A DNA stretch of 64,000 nucleotides. Source: Diplosphaera chodatii. Its lineage: Eukaryota > Chlorophyta > Trebouxiophyceae > Prasiolales > Stichococcaceae. The DNA is taken from contig JAALGY010000017.1 of the NCBI GenBank assembly GCA_032358165.1, forward strand, positions 2,232,001 through 2,296,000, in the 5' to 3' direction. Position numbers and translations under genes: made by a program. This document shows, piece after piece, positions 1 through 10,600 of the stretch (the first letter of the stretch is position 1; each line of letters starts with the position of its first letter). Under the pieces are notes generated by a model. It had not been told where the DNA came from, searched no databases, and saw only the letters and a list, made by a program, of their open reading frames with translations.

Positions 1-2231
1 GCCACGCTCCAATGGCAGACCTCGGCTGACCAGCCTGCGCAGTAATAGCAGCACTACAGTGGCCAAGAAACAGGCAAGCGGTGCTAGGGCGTAGGGTCGG
101 GTTTTGAGCTGGGCGGTGTGAGTCACCACCAGATTGAATACTGCCTGCACAATAGATACCTGGCAGGGTGGTGCATGACGCCGAGAGCCGCCGAAGCTGC
201 CTTGTCGCCAAGTGCACACACAGCAGCAGCATTGCCGCTGCCAGCACCTGCGCGAGCCGACTGGCCTTGGCCAAGGGACCAGCAGCTGGCTTCCTAGCTG
301 CAGCACCTGCATGCAGCCAACATCACCAGCTGTCCGATCAGGCTGCTCCGTGTTGCCACACCGGCGACCTTTTGGATGCTCAGGGCTGTTCCGCCAACCA
401 AGCTTGCGGGCAACACTGCTCCGACACCTGGTAGCTTGGAGAGCACCCAGGCAGCAACAGGCTCCATCTGCAACGCCAGCTCAGCATCCAGCAGACCGCC
501 CCATAGCCGACCAGCTGGAATGACAGCAGCGGGCTGCTCTGCAGGGCCTGCTGATACCTGTGGAAGTCAGACACCACCGAGTCACAAGGCTTTCACCCTA
601 AAATGCCTACAAGCGCGTGCCACATGGTTCCATGGCCTGCCTGCCGTGGTGATAGCCACTGCCACCGCCCTGACAAGCCAGCTGCTCTGGGAGTAGTCAT
701 CCTTGCTTGCTCGAGGGACGAGGTGCATGTCACCAACCATAAAAGCCGCAGCAACCCTCATCCCTCAGCCATACACTACTTTGCCAATCGCCTCCTCAAA
801 TGTTTCACCTTCGAGGAGCACTGCGTGTTGGGCTACGGACAGAAACCTGGGCAGAGTGTAAAATCTGACACGCACCTCTGTAGCCGCCGCCGCCGCTGGC
901 GGCAGCTTCGTGAGGTCCGTCACGGCCGCCTCCTTGCCCAGCAGCTCGACGTACTGCGCAAAGTTCTTGGACATGCCGGAGTCGGCGCCGCGCTCGATGC
1001 AGCCGCGCACAAACTTGTTGACCGCCGACAGGTACACCAGCGTGGACTCGATGGTCAGCTCGCAGCTGCTGGTCGCCTCTCCCGCTGTCAGCCTGTGGAT
1101 GGTCAACGTTGCCAGTTGGTGGAGTGTCGCGCCGCTGTGATGAGAATTGCAGATCAGATGAGCTCATTGCTGCGTATGTATCAACTGACAAGCCCACTCC
1201 CAGCTTGCTATTAGAAATGTGGCAGAATGACAATGGGTGACAAGGCCAACGCACACAAGTAACTTGTTATTCGCAATGCCATAAGCTGCACATGTTGGCA
1301 TCTGTAACATTGATGAAGATAAGCACCTTTATTGCCTTTTTGAGGTGGCGCGACATGCAATGTGGCATCAGCGCGCACGACACTTGACAACCCACACATA
1401 TGACTGCCCATGTATGACCTGGTGCGGGTGATGACGCGGAAGGTGTCGCCATAGGTGGCAGTGGTGGACACGCAGCTCTCCAGGGTGTAGAACTTGCCCG
1501 GCTGCGCCAGCAGCAGCCGCTGCAGCTCCTCAGTCTTGTACTGCAGCAAGTGGCGAGCAGCCGGAGGGTTGACCCCGATTGTCAGACTATCATGGGGCCA
1601 GCCGCATGTGCAGGGCGGGTGGCCATCTGTGTATGGCGACACAAGCCTCTTGCAAGGCGTACGGAGCATGGCATACTTGGCACTTTGCACCAACATAGTG
1701 TTAATGCGTCCTCAACCACCTTCATGCCCATGCCGGCGGCGCTGAAGCCAACCCGTCGCACACTGCCCTGGGGCAGGATGCCGATGGGCGCCTTGGTGGC
1801 GCCCTTGCCCTTGCCGCGGCCGCTGCCATTGCCGCTCGCAGCCGCGGCACCACTGGCGGTGGACGCAACGCCGCGCAGCTCCGCCACCGGCTGCATCTCG
1901 AGGTCGGCGAGGGCAGCTTCCGTCGGCAGCCAGGGACTCTCACGCATCTCCCTGTTGCCCCGTGCCTCCTGTGACTTGATCTGTTCAGGAAAGGCAGTGC
2001 TCAGTAGATATCTGTTGCACGTTGTTCTATATGATGCTCGGCGTCTCATGCGCCGCGAGTTTTGGACGAGAAGCACATGATGATCCCAGAACGACGCACC
2101 GCAAATGGGGATGCGGTGCCAAACATGGCTTTGAACAGCGTGTCCACATCCCAGGCGACTCGTACGCGCACAAGCTGTTTGCCTTTGGTGCCGTCGGGCC
2201 ACCGTGGCCATTTGCTGTCTGCTTGTGTCAT
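1..2231 (-). CDS. VASt-domain membrane protein (3' end beyond window)
   Basis: Deduced exons, read on the minus strand: 2231-2100, 1980-1720, 1540-1419, 1092-876, 557-327, 247-218, 144-<1; all junctions keep phase. The N-terminal exon has the typical VASt opening ('VAWDVDTLFKAMFG'). The middle carries 'YGDTFRVITRTR', and the exon at 876-1092 carries the C-terminal VASt signature ('YLSAVNKFVRGCIERGA'). The last exons encode two hydrophobic segments ('VLAAAMLLLC' joined to 'AVFNLVV', and 'LAPLACFLATVVLLLLRRL'), so the protein is probably anchored in a membrane. VASt domains bind sterols or lipids at membrane contact sites and often follow a GRAM domain. No GRAM domain was found upstream; an in-frame stop precedes the chosen ATG (2231). 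A missed 5' exon is possible. The C-terminus runs off the window. Confidence 0.7.
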
Positions 2232-2748
2232 TGTCGCAGCCACAGCTCAGGTCCTAAAGAAAAACAGACTGCATCAGTCCTGATTCTGGACCACTTCCGC
2301 AGCATGTACTGACTCGTAAATACCTGCGTGTGCCTTCAACAGATCCATGAAGACACTGCTTGAATGCTCGTGAGTGATTTCTGTGTTGAACTCAACGCAT
2401 TGACCAAACACATGTCGATTCGCAGTGCTACGCAAGCAGCCTGCGACGTGCGCTACCCTTTCTCAACATCGTGAATACATGTTAGGAAGCCATTTTGACC
2501 GAGAGCCGACGATATGCGGCGACTCACACAGCATGCACCTTACACCGGGATCTTGACCCTGGGTTACGTGTTCTTCAGTCACCGCACCCATTGGCAGGAC
2601 CAGCACTCACCTTTTGCCAAACATACATGTGGCAGCATTGATGTCCCTCCCAAGCATATCATGAGCCTGCACATAACGGTCCAGTTCTGACGACACCGGA
2701 CATGAACGTCGGCCTGTGCGGCCATAGGAGCACATTCGCAGTGCCGCC
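2232..2748. other. Divergent intergenic region
   Basis: Separates the minus-strand VASt gene from the plus-strand F-box gene and must hold both promoters. A minus-strand open frame at 2579-2788 resembles no known family. No GRAM-like exon for the VASt gene was seen here. Confidence 0.5.
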
Positions 2749-3947
2749 ATGATGACAAACAGAACGATGACCGCCTCTCAGCGGCCAAAGCGGCTGCTTG
2801 ACCTACCGGACGAGCTGTTGAGCAATGTGCTGCAGCACGTCAGCGTTGCTGACAAGCAGCAGAATGTGCAGCTGTGCTGCATGCAGCTACGGCGCCTGTT
2901 GAGGCAGCCCATTGCACCCACGACCTGGGGCAAGATCTGCGTGAGGGTGCAGCAAACTGAGCCGGTAACCACCATCCGGCTTAGGGCGCTGCTCCAGTGG
3001 CTGGTCTCGCGTCGAGCAAGTGATGGCATACACAGTGTGCCATGAATCACAGGCTGCAAAGTCTTGGCAGGTCGATACCATCCCATCCTTTGTGGGACAT
3101 AGTCGCCATGTTGCTGAACACAGGTATCAGCGCAGTGGAGCTGTGCGTGGATCACAGCAACGAGGCTGCACCGGAGCGTGGCGCACGTATGGTGCTGCAT
3201 GCATTGGCTGGTGCTCTGGCGCCTAGCAAGGAGACCAAGACGCCACTGTTGATTGAAACACCGCAGTACATCGACTTCGGGAGCCTTTCTGCTTCCACCA
3301 TGGATGCGCTCGCAGCCGCGCTGCAGACAGCCTGGTTCAAATGCAGCGACTTCAGGGTGCAGCACTGGGCAGCGCTGTGCTCGCTGCACAGCTTACAGAA
3401 GGCAACGTTCCAGTTGAGACAGATGATGCCGCAACCTGTGCAGCAGCCGCAGTCCATCGTTCCAAGCATTCGGCTGAGTAACTTGCGGAAATTGCGCTTT
3501 CATCACACGAATGTGGATGTTGCACCACTCATGGCGCATGCCTCCGCCCTTACAGCACTGACGATGCTCTTTCTCTCAGCCTGCCGCCTTGGCACGCTAC
3601 CAGCAGGCGTGCTGAATCTGCCTAAACTGGCCGCGCTGGTCATACATCGCTGTGACCTGACTCATCTGCCGCCGCTGACGCCGCTCACAGAGCTGGTGGA
3701 GCTCTACTTGTGGGACACACCAGCACTGGCGGATCTGCGGCCGGCACTGGCTGGCATGCACCAGCTCAAGCGGCTGACGCTGCAAGGCTCGACGCCAGTG
3801 ACGGAGGAGAACCTGGCAGCGCTGCAAGGCCTGACTCGCCTATTGTCTCTTGATGTCAGCAAGCGCATGTGGTCCGCAGCAGACTCTGTGATGCTCGGCC
3901 ACCTGGTGCGGCTGATGCATGACAGGAAGTGCACGTTGGTCACATGA
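2749..3947 (+). CDS. F-box / leucine-rich repeat protein
   Basis: Two exons, about 2749-3019 and 3103-3947 (intron about 83 bp, donor GTGATG; the acceptor is not certain), giving about 371 residues. The first 45 residues hold an F-box ('LLDLPDELLSNVLQHVSV'), the segment that docks Skp1 in SCF ubiquitin ligases. The second exon contains a run of leucine-rich repeats with regular L-x-x-L-x-L spacing ('LPAGVLNLPKLAALVIHRC', 'LPPLTPLTELVELYL'), the usual substrate-recognition surface. The two open segments lie in different frames, so an intron or a frameshift must join them. The role as an SCF substrate receptor is inferred from architecture; the substrate is unknown. Confidence 0.78.
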
Positions 3948-4710
3948 CAGCAGGGGTGCTTTCGTTGCATGTCACTGTGTTCACTATGGTTGCATGCTTG
4001 CTCTGGTTTTGGTTTGAAATGACGCAGTATCTGCTGATCCGCCGGTCAGGCTGTGAGGAGTGTCGAACGCGCAAATTCTGGTGCACTGCTGTGCACCATT
4101 GTCAATATCAGGGCCATGCTTGGACAACGGGCTTGCAGCTGCAGCCAGTCGCTGTACCATCACCACATGCACCAGGTGCACATACACCAACAAGCAACAA
4201 ACACTTGGCCAGTGTTCCTTGTGGTCGATGCCTTTACCAAGACTTACATGCACAGCCTGTGCCAGCAAGCGATAACCCACATTCAAAAGGAAGCTCTCAA
4301 CTGCCAGCAGAGCACATGAAGCAAAATGCAATACCGTAGCTAGCAGACCAACATCAAGCGCAGACTGAAGCAAGACGGTCACAGCATGCAGACGATGAAT
4401 GCTGTGCGGTCCCCATCTAACTACTGAGCTCCAACCAATTTTCACGACTGCTCACAACGGCCCACTGCCGGCGGCAGTGGTTCTGGCGCTGGTGTTCCAA
4501 CTTCACTTCCAAGATCAATAATTCCAACTCTGCCATGCTGGACTCCCTGCCGCCGACTATTGCACCTCAGTACCTTGCACCGCTTATGCCCAGATGGCAA
4601 TGATAGCCTGCAACAAGGAGCATCGGTCAGACCGTGAAAGTTCTGTAGCAAGCAGTGCAAGCACGTGCAGTTGTTGTACTTTGCAGAGGCGGGGCACCCC
4701 TCGAGCTCCC
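3948..4710. other. Convergent intergenic region
   Basis: 3' ends of the F-box/LRR gene (+) and the ZIP transporter (-). Several small overlapping open frames occur on both strands (for example 3929-4339 +, 3984-4445 -), but none shows family motifs. Probably two 3' UTRs and spacer. Confidence 0.5.
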
Positions 4711-6750
4711 TCACAGTCGCACCATGGCAGTTGCGCCCAGGACCACTGCTAACAGGCATCCCGCCTGGAACCAGGTGCGCTGCGAGCGCATGTGCGCACT
4801 GAAAATGTCAGTCGCCAGCAAGTCCACCAGGCCCATGTAGATCAGGATGCCCGCCGCCATCTGGCACCAGTGACGACGACATCTGAGTACAGGCAGTGAT
4901 GTGGAGGCGGCTGGGCTGCCAGCAAGTCCATCAGAGCAACGTCGTGCACACTGATATGTCAGTATGACGGTGGTGCAGCCTGCTGCTCAGCAAAGTTGCA
5001 TATGTATGGCCAGCAAGAGCCCCATTACTGACGGGTGTGCCTCACCGACTCGAACGTGCCCTGCACACCCAGTGCTGTTGCCGAGTTCTCGTTGTACGTC
5101 GTGCGGATGCCCAAGCCGATGCCGACACCCAGTGGCGTCGTCACCGCAAACAGCATCGCCATGAGCATATAGGTCAGCCTGCAGGCACGAGTCATGGCAG
5201 AGTCAGCGCCATGCCGTCTCATGCCGTCTGGATGTCAATGAATGCGCTTCAGATAGAGGGACCAGGTGGTATGTACGCACCAGCCGGCGTTGTGCGTCGC
5301 AGGAGGGCAGCTGAGCAAGTGACACGCGCAGGGGGCGAACGGACTCACCCATGATAGCCTGCGCTGATGAGGGTCGCGCCCAAGGCGATTCCTTCAAACA
5401 TCTGGTGGAAGACCAGGGCTGCGGCCAGGGGGCGGATGGTGCAGGGCGACGACGACACGCCGAGGGCGATGCCGATGATCACGGAGTGCGCTGCGATGCC
5501 GTACTCCAGCACCTGCGCCACCGCCACCGCCCGGCAGCGCGCCCACACCTGTACAGCACATGTCAGCCGCTCAGGCTGGGCTGTGCTCCATCAGCAGGAA
5601 ACGAGCGCCTGTGAAGGCACCATCGCCCATGTGATGTGCACCAAGACCCCCCTGCATCTGTAGTAGATGGCTAAGCTGGCATGTTAGTCGTGAACATGGT
5701 GCCGTGCGAGGGCGTATGGTGGCTGTGACCTGTCGATTCCAACCGGACGAATGTGCGCACCTGTGTGTCCCCCGAGTCGATGGAACTGGTATCGCCCGAC
5801 TCCAACTCCGGGTCGTCCACACCCTTTGCAAACTCTGGCGGCGGCATGTCTTGGATCGACTGTGCCATCCTGCGCACGTATCAGAGCAGGTCAGGAAGCG
5901 CACTTATGCGAAATGTTTGTGGTGAGGCTTGATCAGAGCGTATACACAGCTCAGATAGTGCTACTGGCTGTGCACTCTGGAGCCCTCTGGCTGTCACCTG
6001 GAGCGTGCCCGGAGGAAGAGGAGCTGGCCGGCCACGAACTCGATGATGGCGGTGACGACGGCCGTGGCCATGGCGATCATCGCGCCCCACTGCACACCAC
6101 AGACATGTGTCCTATTGGCGCCTGACGGCGGCTCAGGAGTCAGCAGGCGAGCCTCCGAAGACGTGGCACCAGCCTGGCAGGAGCATGTTGTGGTGCATTC
6201 GCATGAAGGTCGACTGCTGCATGAGGGAACATGGCAGACAGTGCTCACCGGGTAGTCAGGCCAGCCAAGGCACTCGTTGGCCAGCAGCTCCACGCCCTCG
6301 GGGAACACGTGGATGAAGCCTGTGGCGATCACGACGCCGCCGCCAAAGCAGCGCGCGGCGGTGAAGGGGAAGCTGCCCGGCCGCAGCGCCTTCACCCGCC
6401 GGCTGAGCAGCGGCAGGAGCACGCCTGCAAAGGGATGCGCTTCTCAGATCTTGCTCACAGTGCACAAGGCATGCACATATCACCGCGGAAACGTGGGCGT
6501 CAGGGAACGAAGACTCTGACAAGCACAGCTGGGACGCACCAAGCGCTGAGGAGAAGAGGATGAGGAACAGGGCGCCGATCGCCCAGCGCTTGGCTTCAGA
6601 CGGGTTGAAGCAGTCGCCCTCCGCCTCCCTCGAGCAGTCGGGGCCGGCCGTCTCCTCTGTCGGCAGCAGGGCGGGCGTCTGCAGCAGGGCGGGCGTCTGC
6701 AGCAGGGCCCGCCCCAGGGCTGCCGACGCTGCATGCATGTGCCTGTGCAT
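4711..6750 (-). CDS. ZIP family zinc/iron transporter
   Basis: Seven exons: 6750-6540, 6424-6249, 6089-5998, 5869-5761, 5548-5349, 5178-5046, 4860-4711; 356 residues, all phases consistent. The protein would move Zn2+ or Fe2+ towards the cytosol. Visible features are TM1 ('[16 protein letters not shown]'), TM2-3 ('[18 protein letters not shown]' and the '[17 protein letters not shown]' helix), a variable cytosolic loop rich in acidic and serine residues, TM4 with '[14 protein letters not shown]', TM5 with '[13 protein letters not shown]' (paired metal-binding helices of the family) and C-terminal '[14 protein letters not shown]'. The N-terminus carries a short tandem repeat (three Leu-Gln-Thr-Pro-Ala-like units). 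The loop is poorer in histidine than in most ZIPs, so metal preference cannot be read from it. Confidence 0.9.
6658..6712 (-). repeat. 18-bp coding minisatellite in ZIP exon 1
   Basis: A GC-rich unit of about 18 bp (core 'cagcagggcgggcgtctg') is repeated nearly three times. It encodes a repeated LLQTPA-type peptide just after the start of the ZIP transporter, in the extracytosolic N-terminus. It is in frame, so copy-number changes would not break the gene. Confidence 0.8.
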
Positions 6751-7647
6751 GCTGGCTTCTCAGCAGTAGGCCTGCACAAGGAGGCCGCCGGGAGTGTCAA
6801 ACCGCGCGGTCACCATAGTCGAAGGGAATGTACAATCAAACACAGCTGCGCCCTGGCCATGAACCATCTGCACCGCAACGGCAGGCCAATTTTACAGCGG
6901 GCCTAAATTACATAACGGAGGTGCAGCACACACTTGCTGCTCACCGACCTTGACCAACAGCCGCAAGCATGATCATATCAGCCGTCGAGTCGGTACATGC
7001 AGGTGTAGTAGCGCAGGTGTGGCCAGATCCGAGGCTGCGGGAGCGGAGCCATATCGTGATGCGACATGTGCCAAGCACAAAAGGCGGCCGGGTGGCGCGA
7101 GAGCACAGGGCCCGCAAGAGGGGCATAGAATGCTCCACGGTGTACATGCAACATGACAGGCACAAGGTGTGCTGCAGCTCGGGCAGCCGAGGCACGGTGC
7201 GATCCTCGCTGGGGGTCCAGTCGGGTCCCAAAAGTCAGGCGGAAGAATGCTCACCTGAGTCGCGGTCCCTGTTCGCCCAGCTCAGCAGTGCGCCGCGGCT
7301 GACACCAACGCAGCAGTGAGGGAAGGCGGACCAGGAGCAGGCGTGCGGCTGAGCGGCCAAGCTTGGAAGTGTGATGCCTGCTGGCGGCCCGGCGAAAAAT
7401 TTGGGGATCGGGGAACCTTCTTGCGACTGCGTTCTAACTTCCTCAGGATAGAAGGCAAGCCTGTCGTTGCTGCTCCCTTCCGCTGCTGATCCCCAAACCA
7501 AACCCGAGGAAAGGCTGTCACTACGATGGTCAACGCCTGCGAGGCGTCACGTCAGTCAAGCCCTTCTTGGTCATCAGTGCCATCACTAAAGCCTGCGGGT
7601 GGCGACCGCCAATGCCATCCGCCAGTTCAGCGCATGCTGCAGTCCCA
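6751..7647. other. Intergenic region between ZIP and kinesin genes
   Basis: Lies upstream of the ZIP start and downstream of the kinesin stop (both minus strand), so it should hold the ZIP promoter. Open frames on both strands (6969-7319 +, 7235-7501 -) show no recognisable domain or convincing exon structure. Confidence 0.45.
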
Positions 7648-10600
7648 CTACGGCCCACTGGCCGAGATTGCCTTCACAGTGGCCGACAGCAGGTTTTCTA
7701 GTGCTGCCAGCTGCCGCGGCGCTTGCTGTGCCAGCCGCGCCTGCATCGTCATGCAGCGCCACATCATTGAGTCCAATCAACATGTACAGCTCGGGCTCCA
7801 GTTTGAAAACATGACATCACGACCGGCAGCCCATGGGGCAGCTGCGCCGCCCAGCCTCGAATGCATCTGAGTTCTGCACTGGTCCTTCGTTACCGACGTT
7901 CAACCCAGCACGAGCATGTGCATTTGCTGCAGGGCGATACCGATGCTGTTGGGTTTCATCCTTTGGACGACGCGTGAAGGCAGTTTGAAATTCAATGCCA
8001 TGTGGTGGCTCACCCCGGGCGGCAGGTCCGCCAGCCCCCGCCCCAGGTCCGCCACCAGGTTGCGCATCTTGGTGTCCAGGATGGTGCGCAGCGCGGCCCG
8101 CTCCCGCGCCTCGTTGCCCTGCTGCTCCCGCAGCGCCGCCTCCGCCGCCCGCCGCGCCTGCGCCGACAGTTTGCTCGCACCAGATGCTTCAGCCGGTATT
8201 TAGAGGGTGATGAGCCCAATTGCAAGCGAGCCGCACAGCGGTCCGTGTCGCCTCGGCTCAAGGCAGCCGGCAGCGTTTTGAGGTGACTGGCAGCGCAACA
8301 TGGGTTCTCAGAGCTGTGCATGCGCCTACAGCTGGGACTTGGGGCACACCTGCTCTCTCTCTGCTGCCAGCCGCTCGAGCTGCTGCCGGTCCTGCTGCAG
8401 CTCCTGCACCTGCGCATTTGCTGCCGCCAGCTGCCGTGACGCCTCCGCCCGCACCTGCTCAGCTGCTGCTGCTGCTGCCGTAGCGTCTGCCTGATGCTGC
8501 CTGACGCTGTCGCCAGCTGGTTTGTCAGGCCCATGCCGCCCTAGACCGTTGCCGGCTGCTGTGCTGCTGTTGTCCATGCCACGGCTGCCTGCATGTGCCT
8601 TCGCATAGCTGCCACCTCCGCCACGGCTGGGTGCTGGCAAGCCGCTGCTGCTGCACAGGACAATTACGCAGCGTCACATCTTGACACTACATTTTGGCAG
8701 TGCATTGCGCCCTTGACATGTGCATGACCACACCTGCTGGCAGGCTCTTCATCAGCTGGCCCGGGGTCGAGCCGCCGGTTGCTACAGTCCTGCAAGCAGG
8801 GTCGGTACCTGTGGAATACGTCGCCATCGCCAGTGACGCTGCTGCGGTCAGAGGCGGCGTCCGTGTCACGAAGCTCCCCGAGCACTGCCCGCTCCTTCCC
8901 GCTGCCGCCGTCGCCGCTGCCGGTTGCCTACAACGCCAAACTTCGCCTCGGTGAAAAGCTACCCTACGGCCAGTGAATTATGGTACCTATCGGATGCTGG
9001 ATGCATAACCAACCGATTGCAGGGACCTGCAGTGCAGCACACCAGGGCGCCGGCCCCCCAGCGGCCGAGCGCGGACTGCAGCGGCGCCGACAGCAGCCCG
9101 GGTGCAGCCGCCTGCTCCTCCACCGCCGCCTTGCGCAGCGCGATGAGCTCGGCAGACCGCTGGTCCAGCTCATCCTGCAGCCGCCTGTAGACCACAGTGC
9201 CACTGATTTGACAGGGGTCCACTGCACATTGAACATGCAGCACAGCACCTCTGGACGCGCCTACCTGGTGCTGGTTGCCAAGCAGGTGTCACACAAGGCA
9301 AATTCAAGTGTCTGGCGCAGAGCTGCCTTGCAGGTTCACGAAGGCAAGCATGCTGGCTGCAAGCACAAACGCAACGAAGCATGCAGACGCCTGCGGCGCA
9401 CTTGGATGCGGCGTCGGAGGCGTCCAGGTCGTCCTGCAGCGCCAGGATGCGCTCGTCGCGCTCCCGCAGCCGCTCCGTCAGCGCGATCATGATGTCGCGC
9501 TGCTTCAGCAGCAGCGCCTTGTACCGCGGCACCTGCAGCCACACCAGCGCGCGCCGTTCTCACTGTGTCCTGAGCAGCCAGACGTTGGAGCGGCAAGTTG
9601 ACATTGTCACCGAGCACAAACGGACGACGTACAGATGTAGGCCTTGCAGCAGCTGCTAGGCAGGCATGTTGCTATGTGCACAGTGGCCGACTGTGTAAAT
9701 AAATTATTATTATTAACATTATGACAATTAACATAATTTGTCAATGATTGCCAAATGATAATAATGCCAAAGCTCGTCGTGCGGGCACCTGGGCCAGGTC
9801 GGCCTCGGCGCCGTGGCGCTCGGCCTCCAGCTCCGCCAGCCGCGCCTCGTACTGCCCCCGCAGCCGCCGCTGCTCCGCCGCCACCATGTTCCTGCCGGCG
9901 GCAGGTGGGTCCTGTCGGTCAGAAGCCGCCACAGACAGCGCCAGAATGCACATGGCTGTGCGGACGCCTTACAGCGCCCACATGCACATAACTGAGCACA
10001 TAGCAGTGTAGGGTTGCAGGTCGGTTCCTGTCCTATGGCACACTGCCACGGTTTGCATGATCCTGTAGGCTCAGCCTTGCTGCCTGTGATGCAGTGTAGA
10101 CGCTATGGCCTGGTCTCAACCTAAGTGTCAGTTCAAGTGAATCAGACATGTGGACAGACGCTGTCACTCCTCACCTGAAGGCAGGGGTGTCCTGCAGCGC
10201 GGCGCCGCCCGTCAGCAGCTGGCTCTGCATGCTGGCGATCTTCTGCTCCAGGCGCCGGTTGGCCTCCTTCTCCGCCATGAAGTCGCGCGACCGCTGCTCC
10301 AGCGCCGTGATCGCCGCCAGCTTGTCCGCCTCCGCCCGCCGCTTCGCCTCCTCCACCTGACGGTTAACAATGGCGGAGATGATAGAGGTGCACAATTTGG
10401 TTGAGTCGGTTGTTGAAGGGAAACAGCAGCAACGCCCTGTGTATGTACTACACGGGCATCAGCACCCTCAACTTGTGCAGGGCAAGCAGCTGCAGAAGGG
10501 GCGCCATGCACTGGGTGGAGCTGGCAACGGGCAGCGGCGCCTGCAGCTGTCCTTGACTCGTGTTCACTGCTGTGGCAGTCTGCGGGCTGCGGTGGGCTGC

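Noticed and set aside
5571..5650. Extra histidine-containing exon in the ZIP gene (around the 'AHHMGDG' open frame)
   Set aside because: No donor restores phase to the next exon, while direct joining of 5761 to 5548 is in phase and matches the family.
8014..10404. Long plus-strand open frames opposite the kinesin and other GC-rich exons
   Set aside because: They are shadows of GC-rich coding exons on the minus strand, with no domains and no consistent exon chain.
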